Below the pieces are notes generated by a model. It worked only from the letters and a program-made list of their open reading frames with translations. It did not search any database and had not been told where the DNA came from. The position numbers and the translations under genes were made by a program. Positions 42,947-52,256 of a stretch of DNA of 64,000 bases are shown piece by piece. Numbering within the stretch: the first letter of the stretch is position 1; every line of letters starts with the position of its first letter. The stretch comes from CAIXSC01 sp046349855. Its GTDB lineage: Bacteria > Planctomycetota > Planctomycetia > Pirellulales > Pirellulaceae. The DNA lies in assembly GCA_046349855.1 (NCBI GenBank), contig JAXMBM010000035.1:1-64000 (forward strand), read 5' to 3'.

Positions 42947-44257
42947 TTACGGCGCGGTGCCGGAGCTCGAGAAGCAGACGAGTTCTCCGCCGCCGGCGGC
43001 ACGGGTCGTGCGGAGCAGGAGCCGTCCGCTGGCGAGGGCGGGGAGGGCCCGCGTCTTGACGTCGGGGAGCGTGAATTCTCCCAGCGAGCGAAAGGCTGCC
43101 GGAGTGGCCTGAGCGAGGACGACGCGGCCGTCGGCGGTGACAAGGAGCAGCTTGTCGCCGGCGCGGATGACGTGGGCGACGCCAAAGTTCGGCACTTCCC
43201 AGGCCACCTGGCCGCTCCGCGCCACCACGCACCGCAAAGCGGCTCGACCCACATCCTCGCGGCCGTGCGTCCCGTACAGCCGCCCTTCGTAGTACACCGG
43301 CGTCGTGTACTGACTCGACAGAGTGTCATCGTTGTCCCAGACATTAGCGAGCGACTCGCCGGACCAGTCTTTCAGCGCGGCACCGACGCCGTAGCTGGCG
43401 GAGACAAAGAGCTGCTGATCGAAAACCAGGGGGGTGGCCGCGTTGACGGTCGGGCCGCGCTTGCCGAAGGGAAAGCGGAACAGCGTCTTTCCTGTGGCCG
43501 GATCGACGGCCACGCAGTGAAGTCGGGTGACGAACACAGCGGCCGGCTGCTGGCCGTGGGTCGTGAGGGTAGGGGCCGCGTAGCTGGCGGCGTCTTCGCC
43601 AGTGCTCCACACCGTTTGACCGGTGGCCAGGTCGCAGGCCACGATACCCGCTCCATCTCGTCCGCCCACGTTGACCAGGACGCGCTGGCCGACGACCAGC
43701 GGAGTGCTGCCCGCCCCGAAGTAACCTTCTTCGCCGCCGAGTTCGCTGAGCAGCGACCGCGACCAGCGGGTTGTGCCATCCTGGAGCGCGACGCACCGTA
43801 AGTCACCGGCCGGGCCGTAGACGACCACCGCATCGCCGGCGATCACCGGCACGCAGCGCGGGCCGAGATCCGAGTCGTATCCGCCGCGATAACTGGCGGG
43901 GAAATCGGCCTTCCACAACCGGGTGCCCCGCCCCAGGTCGAAGGCCTCGATGCGTTCCTGGGAGCCGACCCGGTGGAAGACCACGACGCGCTGGCCGGCC
44001 ACGGCCGGTCCCGCGTACCCTTGCCCCAGTTCGACTCGCCAGAGACGAACCGGTCCGCCGGCGGGCCAGCTGGCGGGCAACGTTTCCCCGTCGGCCACTC
44101 CGTCGCGCCGCGGGCCGAGTATCTGTGGCCAGTCGCCCGCCGTGGCGGAGAGCAGGGGGAGGGTGACCAGCAGAGCGGCGGACGCCCGCAGGAGGCGGTC
44201 GGCCAGTCGCCAGGACGGAGTCGGAACGCGGGACCGAGAGGAGTGCGGATCGTTCAC
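42947..44257 (-). CDS. PQQ-like beta-propeller repeat protein, exported
   Basis: 436 residues. Residues 20-43 are a signal segment (LLRASAALLVTLPLLSATAG). After DWPQILGPRRDGV, the typical planctomycete PQQ-repeat opening, propeller blades repeat with W at the end of a strand: GTRLWKADFP, GTTRWSRSL, GQTVWSTGED and GQVAWEVPNF. Each blade has the YGPAGDLRCVALQDG-like pattern. Such proteins do not usually bind PQQ; they may act as scaffolds or polysaccharide-related proteins outside the cytoplasm. Length (about seven blades) is complete. Confidence 0.88.
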   Translation of the reverse strand: MNDPHSSRSRVPTPSWRLADRLLRASAALLVTLPLLSATAGDWPQILGPRRDGVADGETLPASWPAGGPVRLWRVELGQGYAGPAVAGQRVVVFHRVGSQERIEAFDLGRGTRLWKADFPASYRGGYDSDLGPRCVPVIAGDAVVVYGPAGDLRCVALQDGTTRWSRSLLSELGGEEGYFGAGSTPLVVGQRVLVNVGGRDGAGIVACDLATGQTVWSTGEDAASYAAPTLTTHGQQPAAVFVTRLHCVAVDPATGKTLFRFPFGKRGPTVNAATPLVFDQQLFVSASYGVGAALKDWSGESLANVWDNDDTLSSQYTTPVYYEGRLYGTHGREDVGRAALRCVVARSGQVAWEVPNFGVAHVIRAGDKLLLVTADGRVVLAQATPAAFRSLGEFTLPDVKTRALPALASGRLLLRTTRAAGGGELVCFSSSGTAP

Positions 44258-44362
44258 GGGAGCGGCGCGGGGGAGAGAGAAAGGAAGGAACGAGACGCGG
44301 CGTAGCTTTCCGGCTCGATTGGAGTAGAATGGCCCGGGGCCGTCAAGCAGCGGGAGTCAGGG

Positions 44363-45469
44363 ATGGTCAGGCACAGGTTGCGCAGACGATTCCGGTGGTG
44401 GCCGAAGAAGCGGGGCGCTAGGCGCACCGGTTCACGGTTGCTCGGCAGTCTCGGCGAAGCTGCTTTTTTCGGTCTCCTCTTTCTGCTGGGAGCCGTGGCA
44501 CTGACGTCGCTCCTGCTGGCCCAATTCGGTGGCCCGCAGGCCTCGATGCTCCGCATGGGATTTGGCTTCGGCTTCTGGGTGCTGGTCCTGGTACTGGCCT
44601 CGTTTCTGTTGCTGGGCGGTGGCGGTTTCGCCTACGCCGTGCTCCAGGTCGGAGCGTCGCAGGAGCGGCGGAGTGCGATGGCGCATCGTGCCGCCAACCT
44701 GGATCTGCTGTCGGAAGCGATCGTGCAGCCGCGCGATTTTCCCTACCTGCCCAGCGACCATGATCTGGTCAACAGTCCGGGGATCAAGCTGGCCTATCGT
44801 CTGCCCACCAATCACTCGCCAGGCTGGCAGTTGAGTGTGGCGGCGACGTTTTGTCTCTTATGGAGCGGGCTGGCGGCGGCGTTGCTGGTCGTTGCGGTGA
44901 ATCAGCATCTGGCGGGCCGTCCCGACTGGTTGTTGACCATGATCGTCTGCCCGTTTCTCGCGGTGGCCGGCTGGTCGATCTGGTTCTTCTTCCGGCAGAT
45001 GAGTGCCCTGACGCTGCTGGGGCCGACGATCGTCGAGATTGGACAACAGGCCTTGCGACCGGGACAGACCTGCGATGTGTATGTGTCGCAGAGTGGTCAC
45101 GTGCAGTTGTCTCGGCTGTCGCTGACCCTCGAGTGTCTGGAAGAGGCGACTTATCAGCAGGGAACCGATCTGCGGGTCGAACGGCAATGCGTGTTGCAGC
45201 AGGAGTTGCTGAGTGTGGCACCTGTGGCGCTGGAGCCAGGGCGACCTTTCGAAAACACCGTGGCGTTTTCCATTCCCGTTTCGGCCATGCACTCGTTCCA
45301 CTCGCCGCATAACCGCGTCCTGTGGCGACTGGTCGTTCGTGCTCGTCCTCCCGGCCGCCCAGAATTTGAACGGGCGTTTCCCTTGGTCGTTTATCCCCCC
45401 GCCACCGCCTCGCACGACGTCGCGCCGCGCGCCATGCCCTGGTCGGCGCCCCGCGTGATTGCTTCATGA
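44363..45469 (+). CDS. Membrane protein with C-terminal beta-sandwich
   Basis: 368 residues. Four membrane helices: about 30-55 and 65-90, then 155-175 and 185-205. Between them a cytoplasmic stretch has an Arg-rich patch. The last 150 residues are a soluble beta-sandwich-like domain (ALRPGQTCDVYVSQSGHVQLSRLSLTL, in part) comparable to arrestin-like domains. No family assigned. Its stop overlaps the next start by ATGA, and all three genes to 46597 overlap, so they form a tight operon. Confidence 0.65.
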   Translation: MVRHRLRRRFRWWPKKRGARRTGSRLLGSLGEAAFFGLLFLLGAVALTSLLLAQFGGPQASMLRMGFGFGFWVLVLVLASFLLLGGGGFAYAVLQVGASQERRSAMAHRAANLDLLSEAIVQPRDFPYLPSDHDLVNSPGIKLAYRLPTNHSPGWQLSVAATFCLLWSGLAAALLVVAVNQHLAGRPDWLLTMIVCPFLAVAGWSIWFFFRQMSALTLLGPTIVEIGQQALRPGQTCDVYVSQSGHVQLSRLSLTLECLEEATYQQGTDLRVERQCVLQQELLSVAPVALEPGRPFENTVAFSIPVSAMHSFHSPHNRVLWRLVVRARPPGRPEFERAFPLVVYPPATASHDVAPRAMPWSAPRVIAS

Positions 45470-45987
45470 ATCCTCTGATCAGCCTGCAATTGCGCAGCCC
45501 GCGCCGCGTCTTCTGGCCTGGGGAAACATTCGAGTGTCGCTACCAGATCGACGCCGTCGAAGCGCACGAGATTCAGTCGGTCGAGTCTTCGGTGCTGTGG
45601 TACTCCGAAGGGAAGGGGGATGAAGATCTGGGCGTACATGCGTTCCAGCGGCGAGTTCCGGGGGACGTGACGGACGGGGACCTGCGGCGCCTGACATCGA
45701 TCGAGACGGTGCTGCCCAACAGTCCCCTCAGCTACAGCGGCATGATTCTCAAGATCCGCTGGTGCGTCCGGGTACGCGTTTTTTGGGGGCGGGGAAAAGT
45801 CACCACCGCCGAACTCGCGTTTCGCCTGGGGGACGTGCCCGACCCGAACTTCGACTCGACGAGCGACGAAGGCGCAGCGACGGTCGGCCTGACGCGCGGA
45901 TCCGAACGGGCTGGCGGGACGGCGTCCACCGGCCGTTCTCCGACCGCCGCCGGATCCACGGGGTCGGACGACGATGGCGACGATTGA
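45466..45987 (+). CDS. Arrestin-like or beta-sandwich hypothetical protein
   Basis: 173 residues. The first 130 residues look like a single beta-sandwich (FWPGETFECRYQIDA; LPNSPLSYSGMILKIRWCVR), the pattern of Spo0M or arrestin-like domains (LP.SP.SY.G..IKI.W.V). The last 40 residues are a flexible, Gly/Ser/Asp-rich acidic tail. It is similar in style to the soluble domain of the previous gene, suggesting they interact or are related by domain duplication. Both ends overlap neighbouring genes. Confidence 0.6.
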   Translation: MNPLISLQLRSPRRVFWPGETFECRYQIDAVEAHEIQSVESSVLWYSEGKGDEDLGVHAFQRRVPGDVTDGDLRRLTSIETVLPNSPLSYSGMILKIRWCVRVRVFWGRGKVTTAELAFRLGDVPDPNFDSTSDEGAATVGLTRGSERAGGTASTGRSPTAAGSTGSDDDGDD

Positions 45988-46597
45988 GCCCGCTCCGGAT
46001 GCCAATCCATTTGCCGCTTCGCGGGTCGCGCCGGGAAAGATCCCGTATTGCTTTCCTCCCGGAACTTCCGTTCAGGAAGTGCTTGACCTGCTGCAACGCC
46101 ATCAGGGTTGGGGGCAAATCCTCGGACCGCACGGCGCGGGCAAATCAACCCTCCTGGCCACCTTGGCCCGCGAGCTGACCGACCGCGGTACGGCGGTCCA
46201 GTGGCTGCGTGTTCCCCCCCAGACTCGGTCGTGGTCCCACCTGCTGACGCCCGCTAGCGTGCCGCGCGGGACTCAGGTGCTGGTCGATGGCTTCGAACAG
46301 CTGAGCTGGTGGGCCCGTCAGCGGCTGGCCTGGGTGGCGCGGCGCCGTGGCTGGGGGCTCGTGGTCACTTGCCACGCCGACGTCGGCTGGCCGACACTCT
46401 GGGAGGCCGGTGTTTCGCTGGCCACGGTACACGATTTGGTGGAAGGGCTCCTGCGGGGCTTTCCTCCCCTGGTGACCCCGGCGGATGTGAAGGCCGCCTG
46501 GGAAACGCATCCGACGAATGCACGGGAGATTCTGTTCGCGTTGTACGACGTGTACGAGTCGCGCCGTCGTGCTCGCAGCCCCGCTCAGGGAAAGTAA
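45974..46597 (+). CDS. P-loop ATPase-like protein
   Basis: 207 residues. LGPHGAGKSTLLATLARELTDRG near 55-75 is a Walker A motif, and QVLVDGFEQLSW near 95-107 looks like Walker B (hhhhDGFE). Later VVTCHADVGWPTLWEAG is typical of sensor-type segments. It is shorter than most AAA+ proteins; no lid domain is seen. It overlaps the previous gene by 14 bases. Together with the membrane and beta-sandwich genes it could be a small ATP-driven membrane system of unknown function. Confidence 0.7.
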   Translation: MATIEPAPDANPFAASRVAPGKIPYCFPPGTSVQEVLDLLQRHQGWGQILGPHGAGKSTLLATLARELTDRGTAVQWLRVPPQTRSWSHLLTPASVPRGTQVLVDGFEQLSWWARQRLAWVARRRGWGLVVTCHADVGWPTLWEAGVSLATVHDLVEGLLRGFPPLVTPADVKAAWETHPTNAREILFALYDVYESRRRARSPAQGK

Positions 46598-46695
46598 TAT
46601 TTTTCGGTATTTTTTTCTAACGCCCCCATTTTCCCCTCGGTAGGCTGACGTAGGATTCAACGGGTTGGATCAGCTTCCTGGGGAGACATAGCGCC

Positions 46696-48162
46696 ATGGC
46701 GATGGGAAAACGATTCCAGTGGACGCTGGGAGCGGCGTTGGCCGTGACGGCGTGGGGACCGGTGTCCACGGCGCAGGCGGGACCGATCATCGATTGGTTC
46801 AAGAGCCTCTGTCCCGATTCGAAGCCTCCCTGCACGACTCCGGGGTGCGGGCCCGCGCCCTGCGGTGCCGTACCGCAGGCGAATCCCTATTATCCGGGAG
46901 CGCCAATGGCGCCGGCGGGGGTGGTTCCGGGGCCGGTGATGCCGGGGACAACGATCCCGGGGACGACCGTTCCGGGGACGGTGACGCCGGGGCCGGCATT
47001 GCCGCCGCGAACGACCAATTATGCGCCGGCGGTTTACTATCCCGGAACGGCGGCGAACGTTCCGATGGGGTATCCGAATGCACAGGTGGCGTACTATGCA
47101 CCCGCGGCCGGAACGGTGGCTTGCCCGACCTGCCCGCAACCGGTGCGGACGAACCAGCCCACGGTCGTGAACTATGCGCCGTACACCGCCTACCGCAACG
47201 CCTGGGTGCAGGTGCCGGTGACCGTTTATCGGCCGGTCAGCGCGATTGATCCGGCGACGGGGCGACCGATCACGGTGGTGCAGCCGTGTGCCGCGACCAC
47301 CTGGCAGGTGCAGCGCGTGCCGGTCGGACGTCCGTTCGCGGCTTTTTATCAGCCTTTGCCGGTGTCGGGCTATGCACCAGCCGCCGCTCCGCGAACAGTC
47401 ATGCCAGCGGGGGCAATGCCCGGGGCGGCCGTGCCGGGAGTGGCGGTCCCTGGAGCGGCGACCTGTCCCGGTGGCGTCTGTACGCCGGGGGCAGCGGTCG
47501 GCGCGTGGCCGGGGGCGGTACCAGGAGCGGTCCCGAGTGCGCCGGTCCCTGGGACCACGGTGCCGAATTCGGGAGCGTGGCCCGGCGGGACCTATTCGGC
47601 GGCGCCTCCGCCACCCAGTCTCGGTCCGGCACCGAGCACCGTGCCGGCAAATCCTCCTTCGTTCCTGGGTCAGCCCGCGCGGGTTTTGCCGGGAACCAAC
47701 GGCAGTGGAGCGGTTCCTGCCGACCAGCGTCCGATGCTGGGGCCTGGAGAAGGAGCTGGTTCGAGCAACTATCCACCGGCGACCGACCCGTATGCGAGTC
47801 CGCCGCCGTACATTCCGCCGACGACGCCGAGTTCATCGCGGGGAGCGGCGGTGACACCACCGCCGGCTGCCGGTGGTGGGGTCGCGCCGGCCAGTCCATC
47901 CAGTGCACCGCGGGCGCTCGCCCCGGTTCCGCGGGCGACGGCTCCGCTCCAGGTGACTCCGCTTCCCGACCCAGAAGCTCCGACGGACGAGCGGGCTCCG
48001 AGCACGGCTCCGCGATTGATTGTGCCTCGCGAGCGGACGGCGGCAGGGCGCGGGACTCAGCCTCGACAATGGCTGGCCCCGGGGGACGCGGCCGAGGCGT
48101 CGCGTAGTGGGGCGCGAGCCACGGGGTGGGACGATTCAGGCTGGCGGACGGCGGGTCCGTAA
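46696..48162 (+). CDS. Secreted Pro/Gly/Val-rich surface protein
   Basis: 488 residues. The signal peptide ends at AQA (about 27). Cysteines cluster near 39-57 (CPDSKPPCTTPGCGPAPCG). Then PGTTIPGTTVPGTV-type repeats and YAPxxxYY segments follow, and PWVQVPVTVYRPVSAIDPATGRP near 175-195. The rest is disordered Pro/Ala/Ser. This composition and the VPVTV pattern are seen in planctomycete wall or stalk-like surface proteins. Function unknown. The gene stands alone between the P-loop operon and the GTPase. Confidence 0.72.
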   Translation: MAMGKRFQWTLGAALAVTAWGPVSTAQAGPIIDWFKSLCPDSKPPCTTPGCGPAPCGAVPQANPYYPGAPMAPAGVVPGPVMPGTTIPGTTVPGTVTPGPALPPRTTNYAPAVYYPGTAANVPMGYPNAQVAYYAPAAGTVACPTCPQPVRTNQPTVVNYAPYTAYRNAWVQVPVTVYRPVSAIDPATGRPITVVQPCAATTWQVQRVPVGRPFAAFYQPLPVSGYAPAAAPRTVMPAGAMPGAAVPGVAVPGAATCPGGVCTPGAAVGAWPGAVPGAVPSAPVPGTTVPNSGAWPGGTYSAAPPPPSLGPAPSTVPANPPSFLGQPARVLPGTNGSGAVPADQRPMLGPGEGAGSSNYPPATDPYASPPPYIPPTTPSSSRGAAVTPPPAAGGGVAPASPSSAPRALAPVPRATAPLQVTPLPDPEAPTDERAPSTAPRLIVPRERTAAGRGTQPRQWLAPGDAAEASRSGARATGWDDSGWRTAGP

Positions 48163-48238
48163 CGTCGCGTCGCCAGTCGATCGACGGGAGTCCGGATGCG
48201 GCTTCCGGCAGGGCGAGGACTGCGTTACATTCGGACGC

Positions 48239-49234
48239 ATGCCAGCCAATCTGACTCCGCAGTATCACAAGGTCGAAGCCGAATATCGCCGCGCGACGAC
48301 GCCGGAAGAGGAACTTCGCTGCCTCGAAGCGATGCTCCGGGAAATCCCCAAGCACAAGGGGACCGACAAGCTGCAGGCGGAGCTGAAGCACAAGATCAGC
48401 CGAGCGCGTGCGGACGCCGAGCAGCATCAGAAGACGGCCAAGAAATCTGGACCGGGGATTCGCCTGCCTCGTCAGGGGGCCGGCCGCGCGGTACTCATCG
48501 GCGGCCCCAACTCGGGGAAAAGCCAGTTGCTCCGCGCCTTGACGCGGGCCACTCCCGAGGTGGCTCCGTATCCATTCACGACGCGAGAACCCATTCCGGG
48601 CATGATGCCGTGGGAAGACGTGATGGTGCAGTTGATCGATACGCCGCCGATTACGGCCGACGTCTTCGATCCCGGGGTGCTGGGGCTGGTGCGCGGGGCC
48701 GATCTGGCACTGCTGCTGGTCGATCTGGGAAACGATGACGGGATTACGGATCTGCAGGCGGTCGTCGATCAGTTTCGCGGCTCGAAGACCCGGCTCGCGC
48801 GGGAATCGTCGCTGGACGAGGAAGACTTGGGAGTGTCCTACACGGCCACCTTCCTGGTGCCCAACAAGATCGATCTGCCGGAAGCGGCCGAGCGGCTGCA
48901 GCTGCTCCACGAATTCTGCCCGCTGGACCTGCCCGAGTATCCGATTTCGGCGGACGCGGGGACGGGGCTGGAAACGTTGCGCGACGCCATCTACCGGGCG
49001 CTCGACGTGGTGCGGGTCTACACCAAGCTGCCGACGAAGAAAGAGCCCGACTACGATCGGCCGTTCACGCTGCGGCGCGGCGGCACGTTGCTCGACGTCG
49101 CCGAACTGGTGCATCGCGACCTGGCGAAGAACCTCAAGGGAGCTCGCGTCTGGGGGACAGCGGTCCATGACGGCACGCTGGTGCGGGCGGATTACGTGTT
49201 GCACGACAAGGATGTGGTCGAGATCCACGCATGA
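48239..49234 (+). CDS. Small GTPase with TGS domain (Obg/DRG-like)
   Basis: 331 residues from the ATG at 48239. A helical N-terminal region (about 1-75) precedes G1 GGPNSGKSQLL (83-93), a G2 threonine, G3 IDTPPI (DTPP in place of the usual DTPG) and G4 VPNKIDLP (about 203-210). The C-terminal TGS domain (about 265-330) reads FTLRRGGTLLDVAELVHRD...VHDGTLVRADYVLHDKDVVEIHA (abridged). TGS-GTPases of the DRG/OBG type bind ribosomes or RNA. Its precise role is unclear. It overlaps polX by four bases. Confidence 0.87.
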   Translation: MPANLTPQYHKVEAEYRRATTPEEELRCLEAMLREIPKHKGTDKLQAELKHKISRARADAEQHQKTAKKSGPGIRLPRQGAGRAVLIGGPNSGKSQLLRALTRATPEVAPYPFTTREPIPGMMPWEDVMVQLIDTPPITADVFDPGVLGLVRGADLALLLVDLGNDDGITDLQAVVDQFRGSKTRLARESSLDEEDLGVSYTATFLVPNKIDLPEAAERLQLLHEFCPLDLPEYPISADAGTGLETLRDAIYRALDVVRVYTKLPTKKEPDYDRPFTLRRGGTLLDVAELVHRDLAKNLKGARVWGTAVHDGTLVRADYVLHDKDVVEIHA

Positions 49235-51003
49235 CGAACGCGCACCTCGCCGAGGTTTTCGAGCGACTGGCCGATCTGTTGGAGATCAGCGGGGCGAACC
49301 CCTTTCGCGTGCGGGCCTATCGTAATGCGGCCCGTACGCTGCACGGTTATCCCGAGTCGCTGGCCGACTACTGGAGCACGCACGGAACGCTCCCGGCGAT
49401 CGCCGGCGTGGGGGCGGATCTGGCCGAGAAGATCCGGCTGCTGATCCACGGTCAGCCGCTGCCATTGCTGGAAGAATTGGAAGCGCAGATCCCGGCCGGA
49501 GTGCTCACGCTGCTGCGGATTCCCAGCCTGGGTCCCAAGAAGGCGGCGGCGCTGCATCGCGAGTTGGGCATCGAAACACTCGACCAGCTGCGGCTGGCCT
49601 GCGAACAGGGGCGAGTGCGGCATCTCAAAGGATTCGGGGAGAAGACCGAGCAGGTGATCCTGCAGGGAATCCCGCTGGCGGAGTCGGCCGGGCAGCGACT
49701 GCTGTGGGCCGATGCCGATGCCCTGGCCCAGGTGCTGGTCGCTCATCTGCGCCAGGTCGAGGGAATCGAGCAGCTGGAGTTGGCGGGCAGTTATCGCCGC
49801 TGCCGGGATACGATCGGTGATCTCGACGTGCTGGTGGTGGCGCGCCACGAGTCGGTGGTGATGGATCGCCTGGCCGCGTTTCCGGAAGTCGCCAGCGTGC
49901 TGGCCCGCGGCGAGACCAAGATGTCGGTCCGCACGCATGCCGGTCTGCAGATTGATCTGCGCGTGGTCCCCGCGCGTTCGTTCGGCGCGGCACTGCAGTA
50001 CTTTACCGGTTCGAAGGAACACAACGTAATGCTGCGAGGCCGGGCCAGGCAGCACGGACTCAAGATCAATGAATACGGCGTGTTTCGCCTGGAATCGGGG
50101 GGGAGTGCGGCCAGTGAGACCGCCCCGCAGGACGGAGAATACGTGGCCGGCCGTTCCGAAACCGATGTCTACCAGGCCCTCGGCCTGCCCTGGATCCCGC
50201 CCGAATTGCGTGAAGGGCGACAGGAATTCGCCTGGGCCGAAGCCGACTCGCTGCCTCAGCTGATCGAACTGGCCGATCTGCGCGGCGACCTGCACATGCA
50301 CACCACCGCCACCGACGGTGCGGCGTCGCTGGCCGAGATGGCGGCCGCTGCCTGCCAGCGCGGACTGGAGTACATCGCCATCACCGACCACTCCCAGCGA
50401 GTGTCGATGGCACGGGGTCTCGATTCCGACCGATTGCTCTCTCAGTGGCGAGAGATCGACCGACTCAACGAACAGCTTGCGGGACGCCTGCTCGTGCTCA
50501 AAGGCATCGAGTGCGACATTCTGGAACGAGGTGGGATGGACCTCCCGGACGACGTGCTCGCTCAAGCCGACTGGGTACTGGCCAGCGTGCACTATGGTCA
50601 ACGGCAATCGCGCCAGCAGATCACCGACCGCATCGTGGGCGCCCTGGCGAACCCGTACGTCAGTGCGATCGCCCATCCAACGGGACGGCTGCTGAACCAG
50701 CGAGATGCCTACGAAGTCGACATGGAAGCCGTGTTTCAGGCGGCGGTCGAACACGGCAAGTTGCTGGAGCTGAACGCTCATCCTTCGCGACTCGACCTCC
50801 ACGATCTGCACTGTGCCCAGGCTCGAGCACTGGGGATTCCGATCGTCATCAGCACTGACGCCCACAGCACCGAGGGACTGGAGATGCTCCGCTATGGCGT
50901 GCTCCAGGCCCGCCGTGGCGGTCTGACTCGGGCCGACGTGGCCAACACACGTTCGTGGTCCGCCCTGCGGAAACTGATCGGCCGCCGACGCACCCGGGCG
51001 TAG
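49231..51003 (+). CDS. polX: DNA polymerase/3'-5' exonuclease PolX
   Basis: 590 residues, a typical bacterial PolX. The N-terminal HhH-like domain (AEVFERLADLLEISGANPFRVRAYRNAART, in part) is followed by the polymerase beta palm (GSYRRCRDTIGDLDVLV with DLD metal aspartates near 188-205). The PHP exonuclease follows: DLHMHTTATDG near 350, IAITDHSQ near 380, and later HPSRLDLHD and STDAHS. PolX fills gaps in base-excision repair, while the PHP part removes 3' blocks. All metal ligands visible appear present. Confidence 0.95.
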   Translation: MTNAHLAEVFERLADLLEISGANPFRVRAYRNAARTLHGYPESLADYWSTHGTLPAIAGVGADLAEKIRLLIHGQPLPLLEELEAQIPAGVLTLLRIPSLGPKKAAALHRELGIETLDQLRLACEQGRVRHLKGFGEKTEQVILQGIPLAESAGQRLLWADADALAQVLVAHLRQVEGIEQLELAGSYRRCRDTIGDLDVLVVARHESVVMDRLAAFPEVASVLARGETKMSVRTHAGLQIDLRVVPARSFGAALQYFTGSKEHNVMLRGRARQHGLKINEYGVFRLESGGSAASETAPQDGEYVAGRSETDVYQALGLPWIPPELREGRQEFAWAEADSLPQLIELADLRGDLHMHTTATDGAASLAEMAAAACQRGLEYIAITDHSQRVSMARGLDSDRLLSQWREIDRLNEQLAGRLLVLKGIECDILERGGMDLPDDVLAQADWVLASVHYGQRQSRQQITDRIVGALANPYVSAIAHPTGRLLNQRDAYEVDMEAVFQAAVEHGKLLELNAHPSRLDLHDLHCAQARALGIPIVISTDAHSTEGLEMLRYGVLQARRGGLTRADVANTRSWSALRKLIGRRRTRA

Positions 51004-51153
51004 GAGGCCGTTCGCCGTAAGTCACCCGCAGTCGGCGGCCGATACGGTCGACGTCGCCCGCGCAACGGAAGCGGCAAGGACCGATTCACCGCTGGCCTCA
51101 TCCCTGATCCCTGATCCCGCGCACGCCCCCTCCCACCTCGCCGCAGCGACGGT

Positions 51154-52179
51154 TCACTGTGGCGGGTCAAGCAGTTCGACGCCCGAGCCGGGGGTCGAGG
51201 GATAGAGGCAGCGGCCGCGGTCCACGCGGACTCCCGTGGCGATATCACGGGCCAGCAGAATCGCGCCATCCATGTCGACGTAGTCGAGCAGTGGGAGCAG
51301 CTGGGCGATGGCGGAGATGCCCACCGTCGATTCGGTCATGCAGCCGACCATGACCTGGAGGCCGAGCTGGCGGGCCTGGGCGATCATCCGTCGCGCCGGA
51401 GTCAGGCCGCCGCATTTGACGAGCTTGATGTTCACTCCGTGAAAGTAACCCGCGCAGCGCGCCACGTCGGTTTCGACCACGCAGCTTTCGTCGGCCATCA
51501 CGGGGAGGGCCGCTGCGGCATGCACGCGCCGCATGCCTTCCCAATCGCCTGCCGGCAGCGGCTGCTCGATGAATTCCACTCCGAGATCGCGCAGGGCTTG
51601 CGAATTACGAATCGTTTCTTCGACCGTCCAACCGCAATTGGCATCGACCCGAAACACGGCGTCGGTGTGTTGGCGGAGTGCGGCCACGATCCGCAGGTCG
51701 TCGGGAGTGCCCAACTTGATCTTGTAGATCGGCCAGCCGGGAAACTCCTGCAGCTTGGCCACCATCACATCGATCGTGTCGATGCCGATCGTGTAATTCG
51801 TGCAGGGAACATGGTCGGTATTCAATCCCCACAGTCGATACACGGGCGCTCCCTGCAGCTTACCCCACAGATCCCAGGCCGCCTGATCGAGCGCGCACTG
51901 GGCGAATGGCTGGCCGGCCAGACGCGGGGCTGCCTGTTCCCACAGCGCCGCAGGATCCTCACACGACTGCGTGGCCAGCCAGGGGGCGAGTCCATGGAGG
52001 GCCGTCACCAGCTCGGACTGGGTGGCGTGATAGTAGGCGTTGGTCGTTGCTTCTCCGTAGCCACGTTGTCCCGCCTGCTCCAGTTCGACGATCACCGTGG
52101 GCTGGACGGAGATCGATTCGCGGGAAATCGTAAAGACGTGCCGCAGGGGCAGGTCGAAGGTGTGGACGCGGAGACGCAT
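51154..52179 (-). CDS. Enolase-superfamily racemase/epimerase, DgcA / dipeptide epimerase-like
   Basis: 341 residues. Enolase-superfamily features: the KxK site in YKIKLGTPDDL (about 160-170), metal ligands in FRVDANCGW, EFIEQPLP and VMADESC, and a second lysine in NIKLVKCGG. This is the muconate-lactonising subgroup including L-Ala-D/L-Glu epimerase. Because the gene is next to a DUF1611 (DgcN-like) gene, the described role is DgcA: N-acetyl-D-glutamate racemase. The gap to the upstream DUF1611 gene is 77 bases, both on the minus strand. Dipeptide epimerase for peptidoglycan recycling is the alternative. Confidence 0.88.
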   Translation of the reverse strand: MRLRVHTFDLPLRHVFTISRESISVQPTVIVELEQAGQRGYGEATTNAYYHATQSELVTALHGLAPWLATQSCEDPAALWEQAAPRLAGQPFAQCALDQAAWDLWGKLQGAPVYRLWGLNTDHVPCTNYTIGIDTIDVMVAKLQEFPGWPIYKIKLGTPDDLRIVAALRQHTDAVFRVDANCGWTVEETIRNSQALRDLGVEFIEQPLPAGDWEGMRRVHAAAALPVMADESCVVETDVARCAGYFHGVNIKLVKCGGLTPARRMIAQARQLGLQVMVGCMTESTVGISAIAQLLPLLDYVDMDGAILLARDIATGVRVDRGRCLYPSTPGSGVELLDPPQ

Positions 52180-52256
52180 GGGGACGTCAGCCCTCCGGGA
52201 ACGTGGGTTCAAGTCGGCGCAGCGGGCACAGGCCGGTCGGTGACAGCCGGCCGGGG

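Noticed and set aside
47000..48160. Minus-strand frames antisense to the Pro-rich surface protein
   Set aside because: Periodic composition of the repeats keeps other frames open; only the plus frame has a signal peptide.
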